64,000 nt of DNA from Actinophytocola xinjiangensis (lineage in GTDB: Bacteria > Actinomycetota > Actinomycetes > Mycobacteriales > Pseudonocardiaceae), in contig NZ_MSIF01000003.1 in the NCBI RefSeq assembly GCF_001921215.1, positions 1 through 64,000 of the forward strand, written 5' to 3'. Position numbers and translations under genes: made by a program. Each line of letters opens with the position of its first letter. Within the stretch, counting starts at the first letter, position 1. Shown one piece after another: positions 26,251-34,487 of the stretch. The notes beneath the pieces were generated by a model. That model had not been told where the DNA came from. It ran no database searches and saw only the letters and a program-made list of their open reading frames with translations.

Positions 26251-28284
26251 TCAGGTCAGGGTCTCGAACTGGCTGGCGGCCTCCTCCAACGCGCTGACCT
26301 CCGAACGGGCCGAGACGTGCGCCAGCTTCTCGAAGCCGAGCCGAACCTGCTTGTGCCACGGCACCTTCGCCACGTCCCCGTGCAACGGGCCGGGCACCGA
26401 CAACGGATCCCGGTACAGCCACAGCAACGCCGTGACGCTGGTGACCGCGGACTCGAGGGCCGTACGGCCCGGCACGTGGTCGGGCGCCAACCGCCGGTAG
26501 GACACCGCGAACGGCTCCGTGTGCGGCAGCCGGCACGGCGCGCTGGTCGCGTCGTCGAGCGCCCGTACCCAGGCGCGGTGGTCGACCGTGTCGAACAGGC
26601 CGGCCAGTTCCTTGACGACGTCACCGAACCGGCCCTGCGCCAGGTCGCGGAACAGCGTGCGGCTCGGATCCGGCTCGATCTCGTACACCCCGGCGAACAG
26701 GTCCACCCACGCGTCGGCGCCCTCGGCCGCCAGACCGGCGAGCAGGCTGCGGGACAGCCACGGATGCAGCGTGGCCGGGTGCTCCTCGTCGCCACGGCCG
26801 ATCGGCCACAGCGGCGACGGTCGCGCCGCGAACGTGCTGACCCACAAGGCGCCCCGCAGTTCCCGCAGGGTCTGCACCGCGTCCGGGAAGCGGTGCGCCG
26901 GCAGGTCGTCGCCCGCGCGGCCCGGTTCGCTCAGCCGGGCGGCGACCACCACCGGGGGCGGCACGGTCGGCCACGGCCCGCCGTCGGGCAGCAGACCGGG
27001 AACGGCCCTGCGCCACAACGGGATCCCGGCGTCGTCCCGGGCGTCCAGCACGGTCGGGGCGGGCTGGTCGTCACCGGCGGCCGTGCGGGAGGCGTCGGTC
27101 TGGGTCAGGATGTCGCCGGCGGCGCCGGGGTGGCCCGAAGCCAGCCGGGACACCACGACACCGAGTTCGGTGCCGGCGTCGGAGCCGAGCAGCCGGTCGA
27201 CCGGAACGGAGTCGAGCCACACCGGGTACCACGCCCGGGCCGGATTCGTCCGTGGCGCGACGGGCTGCCGCGCGTGCCGAAGCCACTGGGCGCGTTCGGC
27301 CGACGAGAACAGCGGGATCGGCTCCCGGTCGCCGGCCCCGGTGCGCCACGGCTCACGCCACCACTGTCCCCACGCCGGCCGCCACCGGCCGGCCGCCGCG
27401 ACCACCAGCAGCGGGTCCGGCGCCGGGCCGTCCTCCTCGCCCGCCCGCCGCTGCCTGGCGGTGGCCAGCGCCTGGAGGACCTGGTCGCCCACCGCCGACT
27501 CGACGTGGTCGAGCATCAGCAGCCAGACGTGGTCGTGGTGGCCGGTGGCCGCGCCGGGCGGGATCAGGCAGTCGCAGCCAGAGCGCGCCGGCGGGTGGTT
27601 GCGGGTGAAGTCCTCGATGTCAGCCAGCAGTGCCCTGGTCACGTAGCTCAGCGCGTCGCCCCGGTGGACGGTGCTCAACGCGATCAGCGAGTCGACCGTG
27701 CTGGCGTCCTCGGCCTCGGGAAGCGCGTGGTGCCACCGCAACGCGCCGCGCAGCCGCCAGCGTTCGGCCCGCCGCACCAGCGCGGCGATCACCGGCTTGG
27801 CCCGGTCCCGCACGGCCGCGTTGGGCAGGGTGATGTTGGTGAAGGCGGAGGCGATCTCGGCGGCGGTGAACAGCGGCTCGACGACCCGGTCCCCCGCCCG
27901 GACCATCGGCTGACCGTCGACGTACTGGCCGATCAGGTCACGGATCTGGGCCTGGGCGGCGGCGCGGTCCCGTTCCAGTTGCTCGTTGAGCGCCAGCAGC
28001 GCCAGGCCGAGCCGGTGGAAGGTGGGCCGGCGGCGCAGATTGCGCCAGTCGCGCATCAGCAGAAAGGCGATGAACGCCACCGCGGAAACGGCGTCCAGTT
28101 CCTCGTGTTCGGCGAAGTCGAGACGGGCGTGGACGATGGTGCCGCCGCATTCGGTGGACAATGCGCGCAATGTGGTGCTTTTTCCCGATCCGGACGGCCC
28201 CAACAAGGCGACGACGGGTTCGGGATCGGTCGAGCCGGCCGGACGCCACTGCAGCCGGCGTAAGAACTGTCGCACAGGCACCAT
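26251..28284 (-). CDS. P-loop NTPase (KAP/STAND-like), partner of membrane receptor
   Basis: A 677-residue cytoplasmic NTPase. Walker A GPSGSGKST begins near residue 29. The likely Walker B is VWLLMLDHVES, in which the hydrophobic strand ends in Asp. The segment between contains predicted helices (LMRDWRNLRRRPTFHRLGLALLALNEQ). The C-terminal 350 residues have no domain I recognise. I chose ATG 28284 because a good -10 (TACACT, 28324-28319) lies inside the longer possible frame, so a start at 28338 would precede the promoter. GGGGGAAA lies about 7 bases upstream. The gene is coupled in one transcript to the membrane receptor-like gene. Relatives I know of are mostly hypothetical proteins; the function is unknown. 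Confidence 0.7.
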   Translation of the reverse strand: MVPVRQFLRRLQWRPAGSTDPEPVVALLGPSGSGKSTTLRALSTECGGTIVHARLDFAEHEELDAVSAVAFIAFLLMRDWRNLRRRPTFHRLGLALLALNEQLERDRAAAQAQIRDLIGQYVDGQPMVRAGDRVVEPLFTAAEIASAFTNITLPNAAVRDRAKPVIAALVRRAERWRLRGALRWHHALPEAEDASTVDSLIALSTVHRGDALSYVTRALLADIEDFTRNHPPARSGCDCLIPPGAATGHHDHVWLLMLDHVESAVGDQVLQALATARQRRAGEEDGPAPDPLLVVAAAGRWRPAWGQWWREPWRTGAGDREPIPLFSSAERAQWLRHARQPVAPRTNPARAWYPVWLDSVPVDRLLGSDAGTELGVVVSRLASGHPGAAGDILTQTDASRTAAGDDQPAPTVLDARDDAGIPLWRRAVPGLLPDGGPWPTVPPPVVVAARLSEPGRAGDDLPAHRFPDAVQTLRELRGALWVSTFAARPSPLWPIGRGDEEHPATLHPWLSRSLLAGLAAEGADAWVDLFAGVYEIEPDPSRTLFRDLAQGRFGDVVKELAGLFDTVDHRAWVRALDDATSAPCRLPHTEPFAVSYRRLAPDHVPGRTALESAVTSVTALLWLYRDPLSVPGPLHGDVAKVPWHKQVRLGFEKLAHVSARSEVSALEEAASQFETLT

Positions 28285-28318
28285 GAGCCAGGTTTCCCCC
28301 AGAGAATCGACTACCCAC

Positions 28319-28324
28319 AGTGTA
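28319..28324 (-). promoter_or_regulatory. -10 box of the NTPase-receptor operon
   Basis: On the minus strand TACACT (28324-28319) matches the TANNNT consensus. Transcription would begin near 28312, giving a leader of about 28 bases with a GGGGGAAA ribosome-binding region before ATG 28284. The -35 is weak. Confidence 0.45.
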
Positions 28325-28382
28325 ACCGCGATCACCACGTCACCAGGGTGGAATTTTCCTCCGGGTAGACTCCGCCCCGACG

Positions 28383-28886
28383 ATGATCACCAACTTCCTG
28401 CTGGACAACTCCGCGCTGGTGCCGCTGGCGTTGGTGCTGGTCGCCGTCGTCTGTGTCACGGTCGGGTACCTGTTGGCACGCTCGCGATTCGGGCGGCGGG
28501 CGCTGGTGGCGATGATCGTGGCGTCGGCGGTCCCGGTAGTCGTGCTGACGCTCGTCCCGACGTCCACGCCCCGGTCGGAAATTCTCTGTGTCGTGCAGTT
28601 CGCCCTTCCCACGTTCGGCACCGTGGAACTGCTCGCCAACGTCGCGCTGCTGTTTCCGCTCACGTTCTTCGCCGCGCTCGCCACCCGCCGTCCGGTGGTG
28701 GTGTTCGCCGCCGGGGCCGGAATTTCCGCGGCGATCGAGGCGGTTCAGGCGCTCGTTCCCGGAATCGGCCGGGCCTGCGACACGAACGACTGGCTGATGA
28801 ACACCATCGGCGCCGCCGCCGCCGTCGCGCTGGCCCGCGCGACCATCGCGCTCGTCGACCGGGTGCCGGCCCGCGCCCGCGACTGA
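28383..28886 (+). CDS. VanZ-family membrane protein
   Basis: A 167-residue membrane protein with four to five hydrophobic segments. The VanZ signature is at the C-terminal half: GTVELLANVALLFPLTFF, then ISAAIEAVQALVPGIGRACDTNDWLMNTIGAAAAV, with the conserved E..Q and the D(T)NDwl.NT.Ga motif. VanZ homologues give low-level teicoplanin resistance in enterococci; in actinobacteria they are common envelope proteins of unknown role. ATG 28383; TAGACT (28366-28371) is a possible -10 with a very short leader. It is divergent from the NTPase gene. Confidence 0.88.
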   Translation: MITNFLLDNSALVPLALVLVAVVCVTVGYLLARSRFGRRALVAMIVASAVPVVVLTLVPTSTPRSEILCVVQFALPTFGTVELLANVALLFPLTFFAALATRRPVVVFAAGAGISAAIEAVQALVPGIGRACDTNDWLMNTIGAAAAVALARATIALVDRVPARARD

Positions 28887-28928
28887 CCCACCGCTCCAAC
28901 GGCGGTATGACCGGTGCCGCCGCGTTCC

Positions 28929-28934
28929 TAGTCT
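28929..28934 (+). promoter_or_regulatory. Candidate -10 box of methyltransferase gene, leaderless
   Basis: TAGTCT at 28929-28934 is followed by 8 bases and GTG 28943, with no Shine-Dalgarno sequence. The spacing equals that seen before the LuxR and SsuB-like genes. Confidence 0.35.
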
Positions 28935-28942
28935 CAACGCTC

Positions 28943-29713
28943 GTGACCAGCACCGAACACAGCCGCCGCAAGTACGACCTGCTGGCCGACCGCTACGAGG
29001 ACCTGTTCTTCTACGTCGCCGACCTCGGCCGGCGGCTGGTCGACCTGGCCGCGCCGGCCGCCGGCGACCGGGTGCTCGACGTGGGCGCCGGCCGGGGCGC
29101 GGTCGCCAGGGCGGCGCTGGCCGCCGGCTGCGCGGTGACCGCCGTCGACTCCTCCCCCGGCATGTGCCGGCGGCTGGCCGCCGACCACCCGACGCTGACC
29201 GTGCGCCAGTGCGACGCCGGCGCGCTGGACGTCCCCGACGGCTCGTTCGACCTGGTGACCGCCGGGTTCGTGGTGCAGGTCCTCGACGACCCGGCACGCG
29301 CGCTCGCCGAGTTCCACCGCGTGCTGGCACCCGGCGGCCGGGTCGCGGTGTCGCTGGAGCGCCAGACCGTCGGCCGTCTCGGCTGGCTTCACGAGCTGAA
29401 CCGGCGCTACTTCGGCGGCGGGACCGGCGCCGAACCGATGACCGCCGACCAGCTCGACGGGCTGCTGACCGCCGCCGGGTTCACCGCCCCGGCCAGGACC
29501 GGGGCGCACGCGCCCAAGACGCTCGACGGACCGGACCGGCTGTGGACGTGGCTGGGTGACCAGGGCCTGGCCGACGCGGTCGCCGCGCTGCCGCCGGCCA
29601 CCGCGCAACGGTTCCGCGCGGAGTTCCACGACGGCGCCCGGCGGATGCACGCCGAGGGCGGCATCGTGCTGGAGTTCGGCGCGACCCTGCACCTGGCGGC
29701 CACCCCCGGCTGA
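28943..29713 (+). CDS. Class I SAM-dependent methyltransferase
   Basis: A 256-residue methyltransferase of the UbiE/type-11 group. Motif I is VLDVGAGRGAVARAAL, acidic VTAVDSSPGMCRRL follows, then RQCDAGALDVPDGSFDLVTAGFVVQVLDDPARALAEFHRVLAPGGRVAVSLE with motifs II and III. The substrate cannot be told from sequence. The frame is open far upstream, but that part overlaps VanZ out of frame, so GTG 28943 with the -10-like box is preferred. It lies 56 bases behind VanZ on the same strand and ends 4 bases before the convergent sigma-factor gene. Confidence 0.88.
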   Translation: MTSTEHSRRKYDLLADRYEDLFFYVADLGRRLVDLAAPAAGDRVLDVGAGRGAVARAALAAGCAVTAVDSSPGMCRRLAADHPTLTVRQCDAGALDVPDGSFDLVTAGFVVQVLDDPARALAEFHRVLAPGGRVAVSLERQTVGRLGWLHELNRRYFGGGTGAEPMTADQLDGLLTAAGFTAPARTGAHAPKTLDGPDRLWTWLGDQGLADAVAALPPATAQRFRAEFHDGARRMHAEGGIVLEFGATLHLAATPG

Positions 29714-29717
29714 CGGG

Positions 29718-30677
29718 TCAGCAGGCCTGGCACTCGGCGATGCGCCCGGCGAGGAACTCGCGCTCGGCCCGGTTGCCGGTGCGTCCGGCCGCCACGCGGT
29801 ACGCCGCGACCGCCTCGGGGTAGCGGCCGAGGCGGCGCAGGAAGTCGGCCTTCACCGAGGGCAGGTAGTGCGAGCGGGCCAGGTTCGGGTCCCGCTCCAG
29901 CGCGGTCAGCGCGACCAGCGCGGCGGCAACGCCGTCGACCATGGCCACCACGACCGTGCGGTTGAGCGCCACCACCGGCGAGGGCCACACCACCAGCAGC
30001 TGGTCGTAGCGGTCGAGCAGCTGCTCCCAGTCGGTGTCGGCGTAGGTCGGCGCGGTGGCGTGCAGCGCGGCGATCGCGGCCTGCAACGCGAACCGCCCCG
30101 GCGGTCCGGCCCGCAGCGCGTGCACCACCAGCCGGTACCCCTGCGCGATCGTCGCCCGGTCCCAGCGCGACCGGTCCTGTTCGTCGAGCAGCAGCAGCCG
30201 CCCGTCGGCGTCGGTGCGGGTGGCCCGGCGGGCGTGGGTGAGCAGCAGCAGCGCCAGCAGGCCGCCGACCTCACGTTCGTCGGGCATCAGCGCATGCAGT
30301 GCGCGGGCCAGCCCGACCGCCTGGCCGGCGAGGTCCTCGCGGGTCAGGGTGTCCGACGATGGCGCGGTGTGCCCGGCGGTGAACAGCAGGTGGAGCACGG
30401 TGAGCACCGCGTCGACCCGGTCCGGCAGGGCGCTGGCCGGCGGCATCTCGAACGGGAGCCCGGTCGAGGCCTGCCGGGCCAGGGCGATCCGGGTGGCCAT
30501 GGTGGTCTCCGGGACGAGGAACAGGGCCGCGATGTCGGCCGTGCGCATCCCGCAGACCATCCGTAACGTCAACGCGATCTGGCCGTCGCGGGGCAGCGCG
30601 GGGTGGCAGCACAGGAAGATCAGCCGGAGCCGGTCGTCGTCGACGACCGGGTCGGCCGGGAGGTACGCCTCGGACAC
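29718..30677 (-). pseudogene. ECF42-type sigma factor lacking sigma region 2
   Basis: A 319-residue protein that starts almost directly at DDRLRLIFLCCHPAL, the link between sigma regions in ECF42 factors. It retains region 4 (QIALTLRMVCGMRTADIAALFLVPETTMATRIALAR) and the large C-terminal helical/TPR-like extension (GRFALQAAIAALHATAPTYADTDWEQLLDRYDQLLVVWPSPVVALNRTVVVAM and PSVKADFLRRLGRYPEAVAAYRVAAGRTGNRAEREFLAGRI), both diagnostic. Complete members have about 400 residues, with region 2 at the N-terminus to open the -10 element. Nothing resembling region 2 is encoded upstream (30678-30929). The protein could not act as a normal sigma factor. It may be decayed or have become an accessory regulator. 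The GTG at 30677 has no good ribosome-binding site. Confidence 0.7.
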
Positions 30678-30929
30678 GTCAGACCTCCGCGTTCAGGTGG
30701 CTTCACCTCTACGACGGACGAGAAACCCCGGAATCGACATCCCGTGCCGAAAATGTCCCGGCGACCGGTGTCAGGGCAGGGCCGCGCGCCCCTTTCGCAC
30801 CGGCGTGCCCCGAACCTCGCACCTCGTGCCCGGTTCGGGGCATCCACCGGAAGCGGAAAGGGAACTCGCGACCCTGACGCCGATCGTGGAATGCCGGCCA
30901 GGCATTCTGATCAGGAATTCAGTGGACAG
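30678..30929. other. Intergenic stretch upstream of the truncated sigma gene
   Basis: 252 bases without a convincing gene. It holds a short hairpin (AGGTG 30695-30699 / CACCT 30704-30708) just before the sigma-factor start and a stronger hairpin at 30889-30907. None of the frames encodes the missing sigma region 2, so the 5' part of the sigma gene was probably deleted rather than frameshifted. Confidence 0.5.
30889..30907 (-). terminator. Hairpin downstream of GDSL hydrolase gene
   Basis: GAATGCC (30889-30895) pairs with GGCATTC (30901-30907) over a 5-base loop, 22 bases after the stop of the GDSL gene in the direction of transcription. A partially self-complementary CTGATCAG lies between. 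There is no clear U-run. Confidence 0.45.
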
Positions 30930-31790
30930 TCAGCGAACGGCGGCCGTGACGACGTCCGCCATTCCGGCCATTCCCCGGGCGTTCGGGTGCAGCGGCGCGG
31001 CGACGTTGCCGGGAATGAACGGCTCGGTCCAGCGCACCGACGACGACGCGCACACGTCCTTGCCGATGCCGGGGGTGCGGATGTCGACGTAGGTCGCGCC
31101 GTGGGCGGCGGCCGCGTCGGCCAGGACCTGGTTCAGCTGGTCGATCTTGGCCTGGATGTAGTTGGCGTCCCGCGCCCAGACCTGGACCTTCGGGTAGCAG
31201 CCGTCGGGCCGCAGGTAGGTGGTGTAGCCGACGACGAACACCCGCGCGGCCGGCGCCCGCTGGTGGATGCCGTCGAGCACGGCGGCGACCTTCGGGCCGA
31301 CGGCGGCGACCCGCTCGCCGTAGACGTCCCCGCCGCCGGCGGTGTTGGTCTCCTCGCAGGAGGTGCCGATCGGGTCGGGCAGCAGGTTCAGGCACGACTC
31401 CGCCAGGCCGACCAGTCCGGCGTCGTTGCCACCGATGTGCAGGGTCACCAGGGTCGTGTCGGCGGACAGGGCGTCGAACTGCGGTGGCACGTCACCGAAG
31501 TCGGTGCCCTGGGAGTTGGTCATGTCGCGGGTGTCCGCGCCGGAGCAGGTCACGTCGGTGATCGGCGCGCCGATGTCCTCGGCCACCAGCTTCGGGTAGT
31601 TGATGTTCGACCGGTAGCAGCCGGGTTCGGACAGGTCGGGCGGCAGGATCAGCGGACCGGACGCCGCCGAGTCGCCGAGGGCGACGTAGGACGGGGCGGC
31701 GGCTGTGGCGGTGCCGGCCGGCAGTACGGCGGCGAGCAGGCCGACGAGCAGGGGTAGGACCAACCGGCGCACCGGTCGTGTGGTCTTCAT
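30930..31790 (-). CDS. Secreted SGNH/GDSL-family esterase
   Basis: A 286-residue secreted hydrolase. The signal peptide has Arg-rich n-region MKTTRPVRR, a hydrophobic core and a likely cleavage after ATA. Block I is YVALGDSAASG with the nucleophile Ser41. Block III is LHIGGNDAGL, and the C-terminal LHPNARG gives the catalytic Asp/His pair region. Cys pairs (GCYRSN..VTCSGAD, ESCLNLL..TSCEE, DGCYP..DVCAS) match the three disulfides typical of Streptomyces-type secreted esterases/lipases. I chose ATG 31790, 7 bases after GGAGG, over a GTG two codons upstream. Substrate probably a fatty acid or acetyl ester. Confidence 0.9.
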   Translation of the reverse strand: MKTTRPVRRLVLPLLVGLLAAVLPAGTATAAAPSYVALGDSAASGPLILPPDLSEPGCYRSNINYPKLVAEDIGAPITDVTCSGADTRDMTNSQGTDFGDVPPQFDALSADTTLVTLHIGGNDAGLVGLAESCLNLLPDPIGTSCEETNTAGGGDVYGERVAAVGPKVAAVLDGIHQRAPAARVFVVGYTTYLRPDGCYPKVQVWARDANYIQAKIDQLNQVLADAAAAHGATYVDIRTPGIGKDVCASSSVRWTEPFIPGNVAAPLHPNARGMAGMADVVTAAVR

Positions 31791-31791
31791 C

Positions 31792-31849
31792 GACACACCT
31801 CCAGGAGCAGGGAACGTGAACGAGTGTCATATTCATCTGCCGGTGTGTC
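31792..31849. repeat. Inverted repeat flanking the start region of the GDSL gene
   Basis: GACACACC (31792-31799) and GGTGTGTC (31842-31849) are perfect inverted copies 42 bases apart. The proximal arm overlaps the Shine-Dalgarno region of the GDSL gene, and the distal arm lies upstream of a -10-like TATGAC on the minus strand. It may be an operator pair or, if transcription starts further upstream, an RNA stem that hides the ribosome-binding site. Confidence 0.35.
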
Positions 31850-31876
31850 CATCACCCACAAGGAGGCTTCGCCGCG

Positions 31877-32593
31877 CTACATGGTGTTGACGATCAACCC
31901 GATGTGCGTGAAGTAGTTCATCGCGCCGAACAACAGGAACGCCAGACCCGCCAGGCCCCAGACGATCCGCAGCGCGCTCAGCACACCGCCGCCGGTGGGC
32001 CGCAGCGCGAACGGGAACAGCACGGCGCCGACGCCCACCAGCGCGTAGAGCCCGGAGATGAAGATCGCCTCGACCAGTGGGTAGTCGGCGAACGCCCCGG
32101 AGATCGGCTCCTGCGGCGGCGCGGCGAACAGCTCGTAGCCCACCCCGGCCGCCGCGATGCCGAACGACGCCAGCCCCAGACCGACCACGAACACCGACAT
32201 CGGCGCCGCCAGCTGGGCCAGCGCCGCGCCGGGATCGGTCGACTCCAGCAGCTCGGCTCCGCGCTTCCACAGGTACAACGCCGCCGCGAGCATCAGCACG
32301 CCGAAGGCCAGGCTCGGCTCACCGAAGATGATGTTGTCGAACGGGAAGCCGCCGGCGGCCAGCGGCCAGGTCAGCGTCATGTGCAGGCCGGTGGTCGTGA
32401 GGATGAACCCCGGCACGGCGAACGCCAGCGCCCAGCCCTCCGGACGCCACGGCCGGCCGGCGATGATCAGGCCGGCGAGGCGCACGACCAGCAGCAGACC
32501 GGTACCGGCGGCCACCGACATGATCGTGTTGTAGGTGGGCATCGACGCCCAGTCGATCTTCAGATCCTGGGCGGCCAACAGGTTCGCACGCAT
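31877..32593 (-). CDS. DUF981-like multi-span membrane protein
   Basis: A 238-residue membrane protein with about seven hydrophobic segments. The N-terminal WASMPTYNTIMSVAAGTGLLLVV and GFILTTTGLHMTLTWPLAAGGFPFDNIIFGEPSLAFGVLML are conserved-looking and match what I recall of the DUF981 family. Function is unknown for the family. ATG 32593. It precedes the GDSL gene on the same strand (86 bp gap with its own likely promoter) and is divergent from the C39 peptidase gene. Confidence 0.7.
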   Translation of the reverse strand: MRANLLAAQDLKIDWASMPTYNTIMSVAAGTGLLLVVRLAGLIIAGRPWRPEGWALAFAVPGFILTTTGLHMTLTWPLAAGGFPFDNIIFGEPSLAFGVLMLAAALYLWKRGAELLESTDPGAALAQLAAPMSVFVVGLGLASFGIAAAGVGYELFAAPPQEPISGAFADYPLVEAIFISGLYALVGVGAVLFPFALRPTGGGVLSALRIVWGLAGLAFLLFGAMNYFTHIGLIVNTM

Positions 32594-32775
32594 GGTTCCG
32601 GAACGTAGCCACCGACATGCCGTGCGTCACCGTGAACACGACCGATCCGGCCCATGATGACCGGAACGGGTGGTTATGGCGCACCTGCGCCCTGGCTCAG
32701 GTGCGCCTCGCCGGTCCGACGAAAGTAGCTGGTCCGCCAGCCACGAACCCTGTCACCATCGCGTGGAGTAATCAC

Positions 32776-32815
32776 GATACTCCGGAGCGTCGGAACCGAT
32801 GGTCCGGAGCGTCGG
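32776..32815 (+). promoter_or_regulatory. Promoter region with 13-bp direct repeat before the C39 peptidase gene
   Basis: GATACT (32776-32781) is a -10-like element. TCCGGAGCGTCGG occurs twice, at 32781-32793 and 32803-32815, exactly 22 bases apart (two helical turns), directly downstream of the -10 and just before the ribosome-binding site GGGAGGAGG. This spacing is what two protein dimers on the same DNA face would need, so it is a candidate repressor site. Confidence 0.45.
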
Positions 32816-32826
32816 GAGGAGGCACC

Positions 32827-33477
32827 ATGTCCAGGACCAGACCCCTTGCCGCGGCGGCGATCGCCGTCGCGCTGGTCGTCCCGCCGCTCGTCCTCGCGCC
32901 GGTCAGCGTGGCCGAACCCAGACCGGCACCGGTGGCGCCGAGCGCCAAGCCGGCCACCGTCACGCCGGCCGGTGAACACGTCCTGCAAGTCGACTACCAG
33001 GTCCAGGAGACCGGCTACTGGTGCGGCCCGGCCGCCACCCGGATCGCGCTGTCCGCGCGCGGGGTCTACCGCAGCCAGGCGTCGCTGGCCGCCGAACTCG
33101 GCACGCACACCGGTGGCACCGACTGGATCGGCCAGGTCACCCGCGTCCTGGGTGGCTACGTCGGCTGGTACGAGACCAAGGAGATGCCCAACGACCCGCC
33201 GACGCAGGCGCAGAAGGACCTGCTGTGGCGCGACATCGTGCTGGACATCGACAACGGGTACCCGATCGTGGCCAACATCGTCGCGCCGCCGGGGAACCAG
33301 CCGCCCGGCTACCCGCCCGGCCAGACGATCTACCACTACTTCACCGTGATCGGCTACAACGACGTCAACCGCACCGTGCTGATCGCCGACCCGGCGTCGT
33401 TCAGCGGCAACCAGATCTACTGGTTGACCTTCGACCAGCTGGCTTCCCTGATCCCGCCCAAGGGCTACAGCGCCTGA
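32827..33477 (+). CDS. Secreted C39-like cysteine peptidase
   Basis: A 216-residue secreted protein. The signal peptide (MSRTRPLAAAAIAVALVVPP..) precedes a Pro/Ala-rich stretch. The papain-like peptidase_C39_2 domain has VDYQVQETGYWCGPAATRIALSA with Cys66, YHYFTVIGYND with His170 and ADPAS with Asp188. This group of secreted C39 proteins is common in actinobacteria; unlike the ABC-fused bacteriocin peptidases, their targets are unknown. ATG 32827 is preceded by GGAGGAGG. The end overlaps the convergent LLM oxidoreductase by 13 bases. Confidence 0.87.
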   Translation: MSRTRPLAAAAIAVALVVPPLVLAPVSVAEPRPAPVAPSAKPATVTPAGEHVLQVDYQVQETGYWCGPAATRIALSARGVYRSQASLAAELGTHTGGTDWIGQVTRVLGGYVGWYETKEMPNDPPTQAQKDLLWRDIVLDIDNGYPIVANIVAPPGNQPPGYPPGQTIYHYFTVIGYNDVNRTVLIADPASFSGNQIYWLTFDQLASLIPPKGYSA

Positions 33478-34487
33478 CCCGCCCGCAGGGACGCGAGGGT
33501 GTGCGTCCACCGGGCGGGGTCGATCGGGTCGGTGCTGGTGAGACCGACCCGATCGGCGATGTCGCCGTAGCGGGTGGTCAGCTGGTCGGCCACCTCGTCG
33601 GGCGTGCCGACCACGGCGAAGGTGTGCAGCACCTCGTCGTCGATCAGCGCGGTCATCTCGTCCCACCGGCCCAGCACCGACAGCTCGTAGAGGGTCTCGT
33701 GCAGGTCCGCCCAGCCGTGCAGGCGGAAGACCGGGCGGTAGGTCGCGGTCGACCCGAAGAACGCGACCCGCTGGCGGGCCGAGGTGATCGCGGCGTCGAG
33801 CTCGGCCGGGCTCGAGCCGACGGCCGACACCAGCGCGCAGCTGATCCCGAAGCCGGCCATCGTCGCGCCCGCCCTGGCGCGGCCGCGTTCCAGCGCCGGC
33901 ATGGTGACCTCGCGCAGGTAGCGCTCGGTGGTGGCCGGGCTGGTCACCAGGCCCTCGGCGACCTCACCGGCGACCTCGGTCATCGTCGGGCCGACGGCGG
34001 CGAGGTAGATCTTCGGGTTGCCGTACGGGTTCGGGCCGGGGGCGAACATCGGCGTCATCAGGTTGTGCGTGTAGTGCTCGCCGGCGAAGTCGAGCCGCTC
34101 GCCGGTCTCCCAGGACCGCCAGATCGCCCGCACGGCCAGCACGAACTCCCGCAGCCGCGAGGCCGGGTCGGCCCACGGCATGCCGAACCGGCGGGTGATG
34201 TGCGCCTCGACCTGGGTGCCCAGGCCGAGCACGAACCGCCCGCCGCACAACTCGTGCAGGTCGTTGGCCTGCATGGCGACGGTCATCGGGTTGCGGGCGA
34301 AGGCGATGGCCACCGAGGTCATCAGCTCGACCCGGGAGGTCCGGCCGGCCGCGGCGGTCAGCAGCAGGAACGGGTCGAACCGGGTCTCGGCCACCAGCGC
34401 GCCGTCGAACCCCGCGCGTTCGGTCTCGACGATGGCCTCCACGGCCCGGTCGATGGTCTCGGCGTGCTCACCGAAGTCGATCCTCAT
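33465..34487 (-). CDS. LLM-class flavin/F420-dependent oxidoreductase
   Basis: A 340-residue luciferase-like TIM-barrel protein. The start RIDFGEHAETIDRAVEAIVETERAGFDGALVAET, the segment VELMTSVAIAFARNPMTVAMQANDLHELCGGRFVLGLGTQVEAHITRRFGMPW, and PKIYLAAVGPTMTEVAGEVAEG are typical of F420-dependent LLM proteins (TIGR03617-like). It could oxygenate, reduce or dehydrogenate the product of the upstream NRPS. The ATG overlaps the NRPS stop (ATGA), so it is the third gene of the PKS-NRPS operon. Cofactor choice (F420 versus FMN) is inferred from family resemblance only. Confidence 0.87.
   Translation of the reverse strand: MRIDFGEHAETIDRAVEAIVETERAGFDGALVAETRFDPFLLLTAAAGRTSRVELMTSVAIAFARNPMTVAMQANDLHELCGGRFVLGLGTQVEAHITRRFGMPWADPASRLREFVLAVRAIWRSWETGERLDFAGEHYTHNLMTPMFAPGPNPYGNPKIYLAAVGPTMTEVAGEVAEGLVTSPATTERYLREVTMPALERGRARAGATMAGFGISCALVSAVGSSPAELDAAITSARQRVAFFGSTATYRPVFRLHGWADLHETLYELSVLGRWDEMTALIDDEVLHTFAVVGTPDEVADQLTTRYGDIADRVGLTSTDPIDPARWTHTLASLRAGQAL

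Noticed and set aside
28285-28338. Longer N-terminus for the P-loop NTPase suggesting a membrane segment
   Set aside because: The extra codons contain the promoter's -10 box; the ATG at 28284 has a ribosome-binding region.
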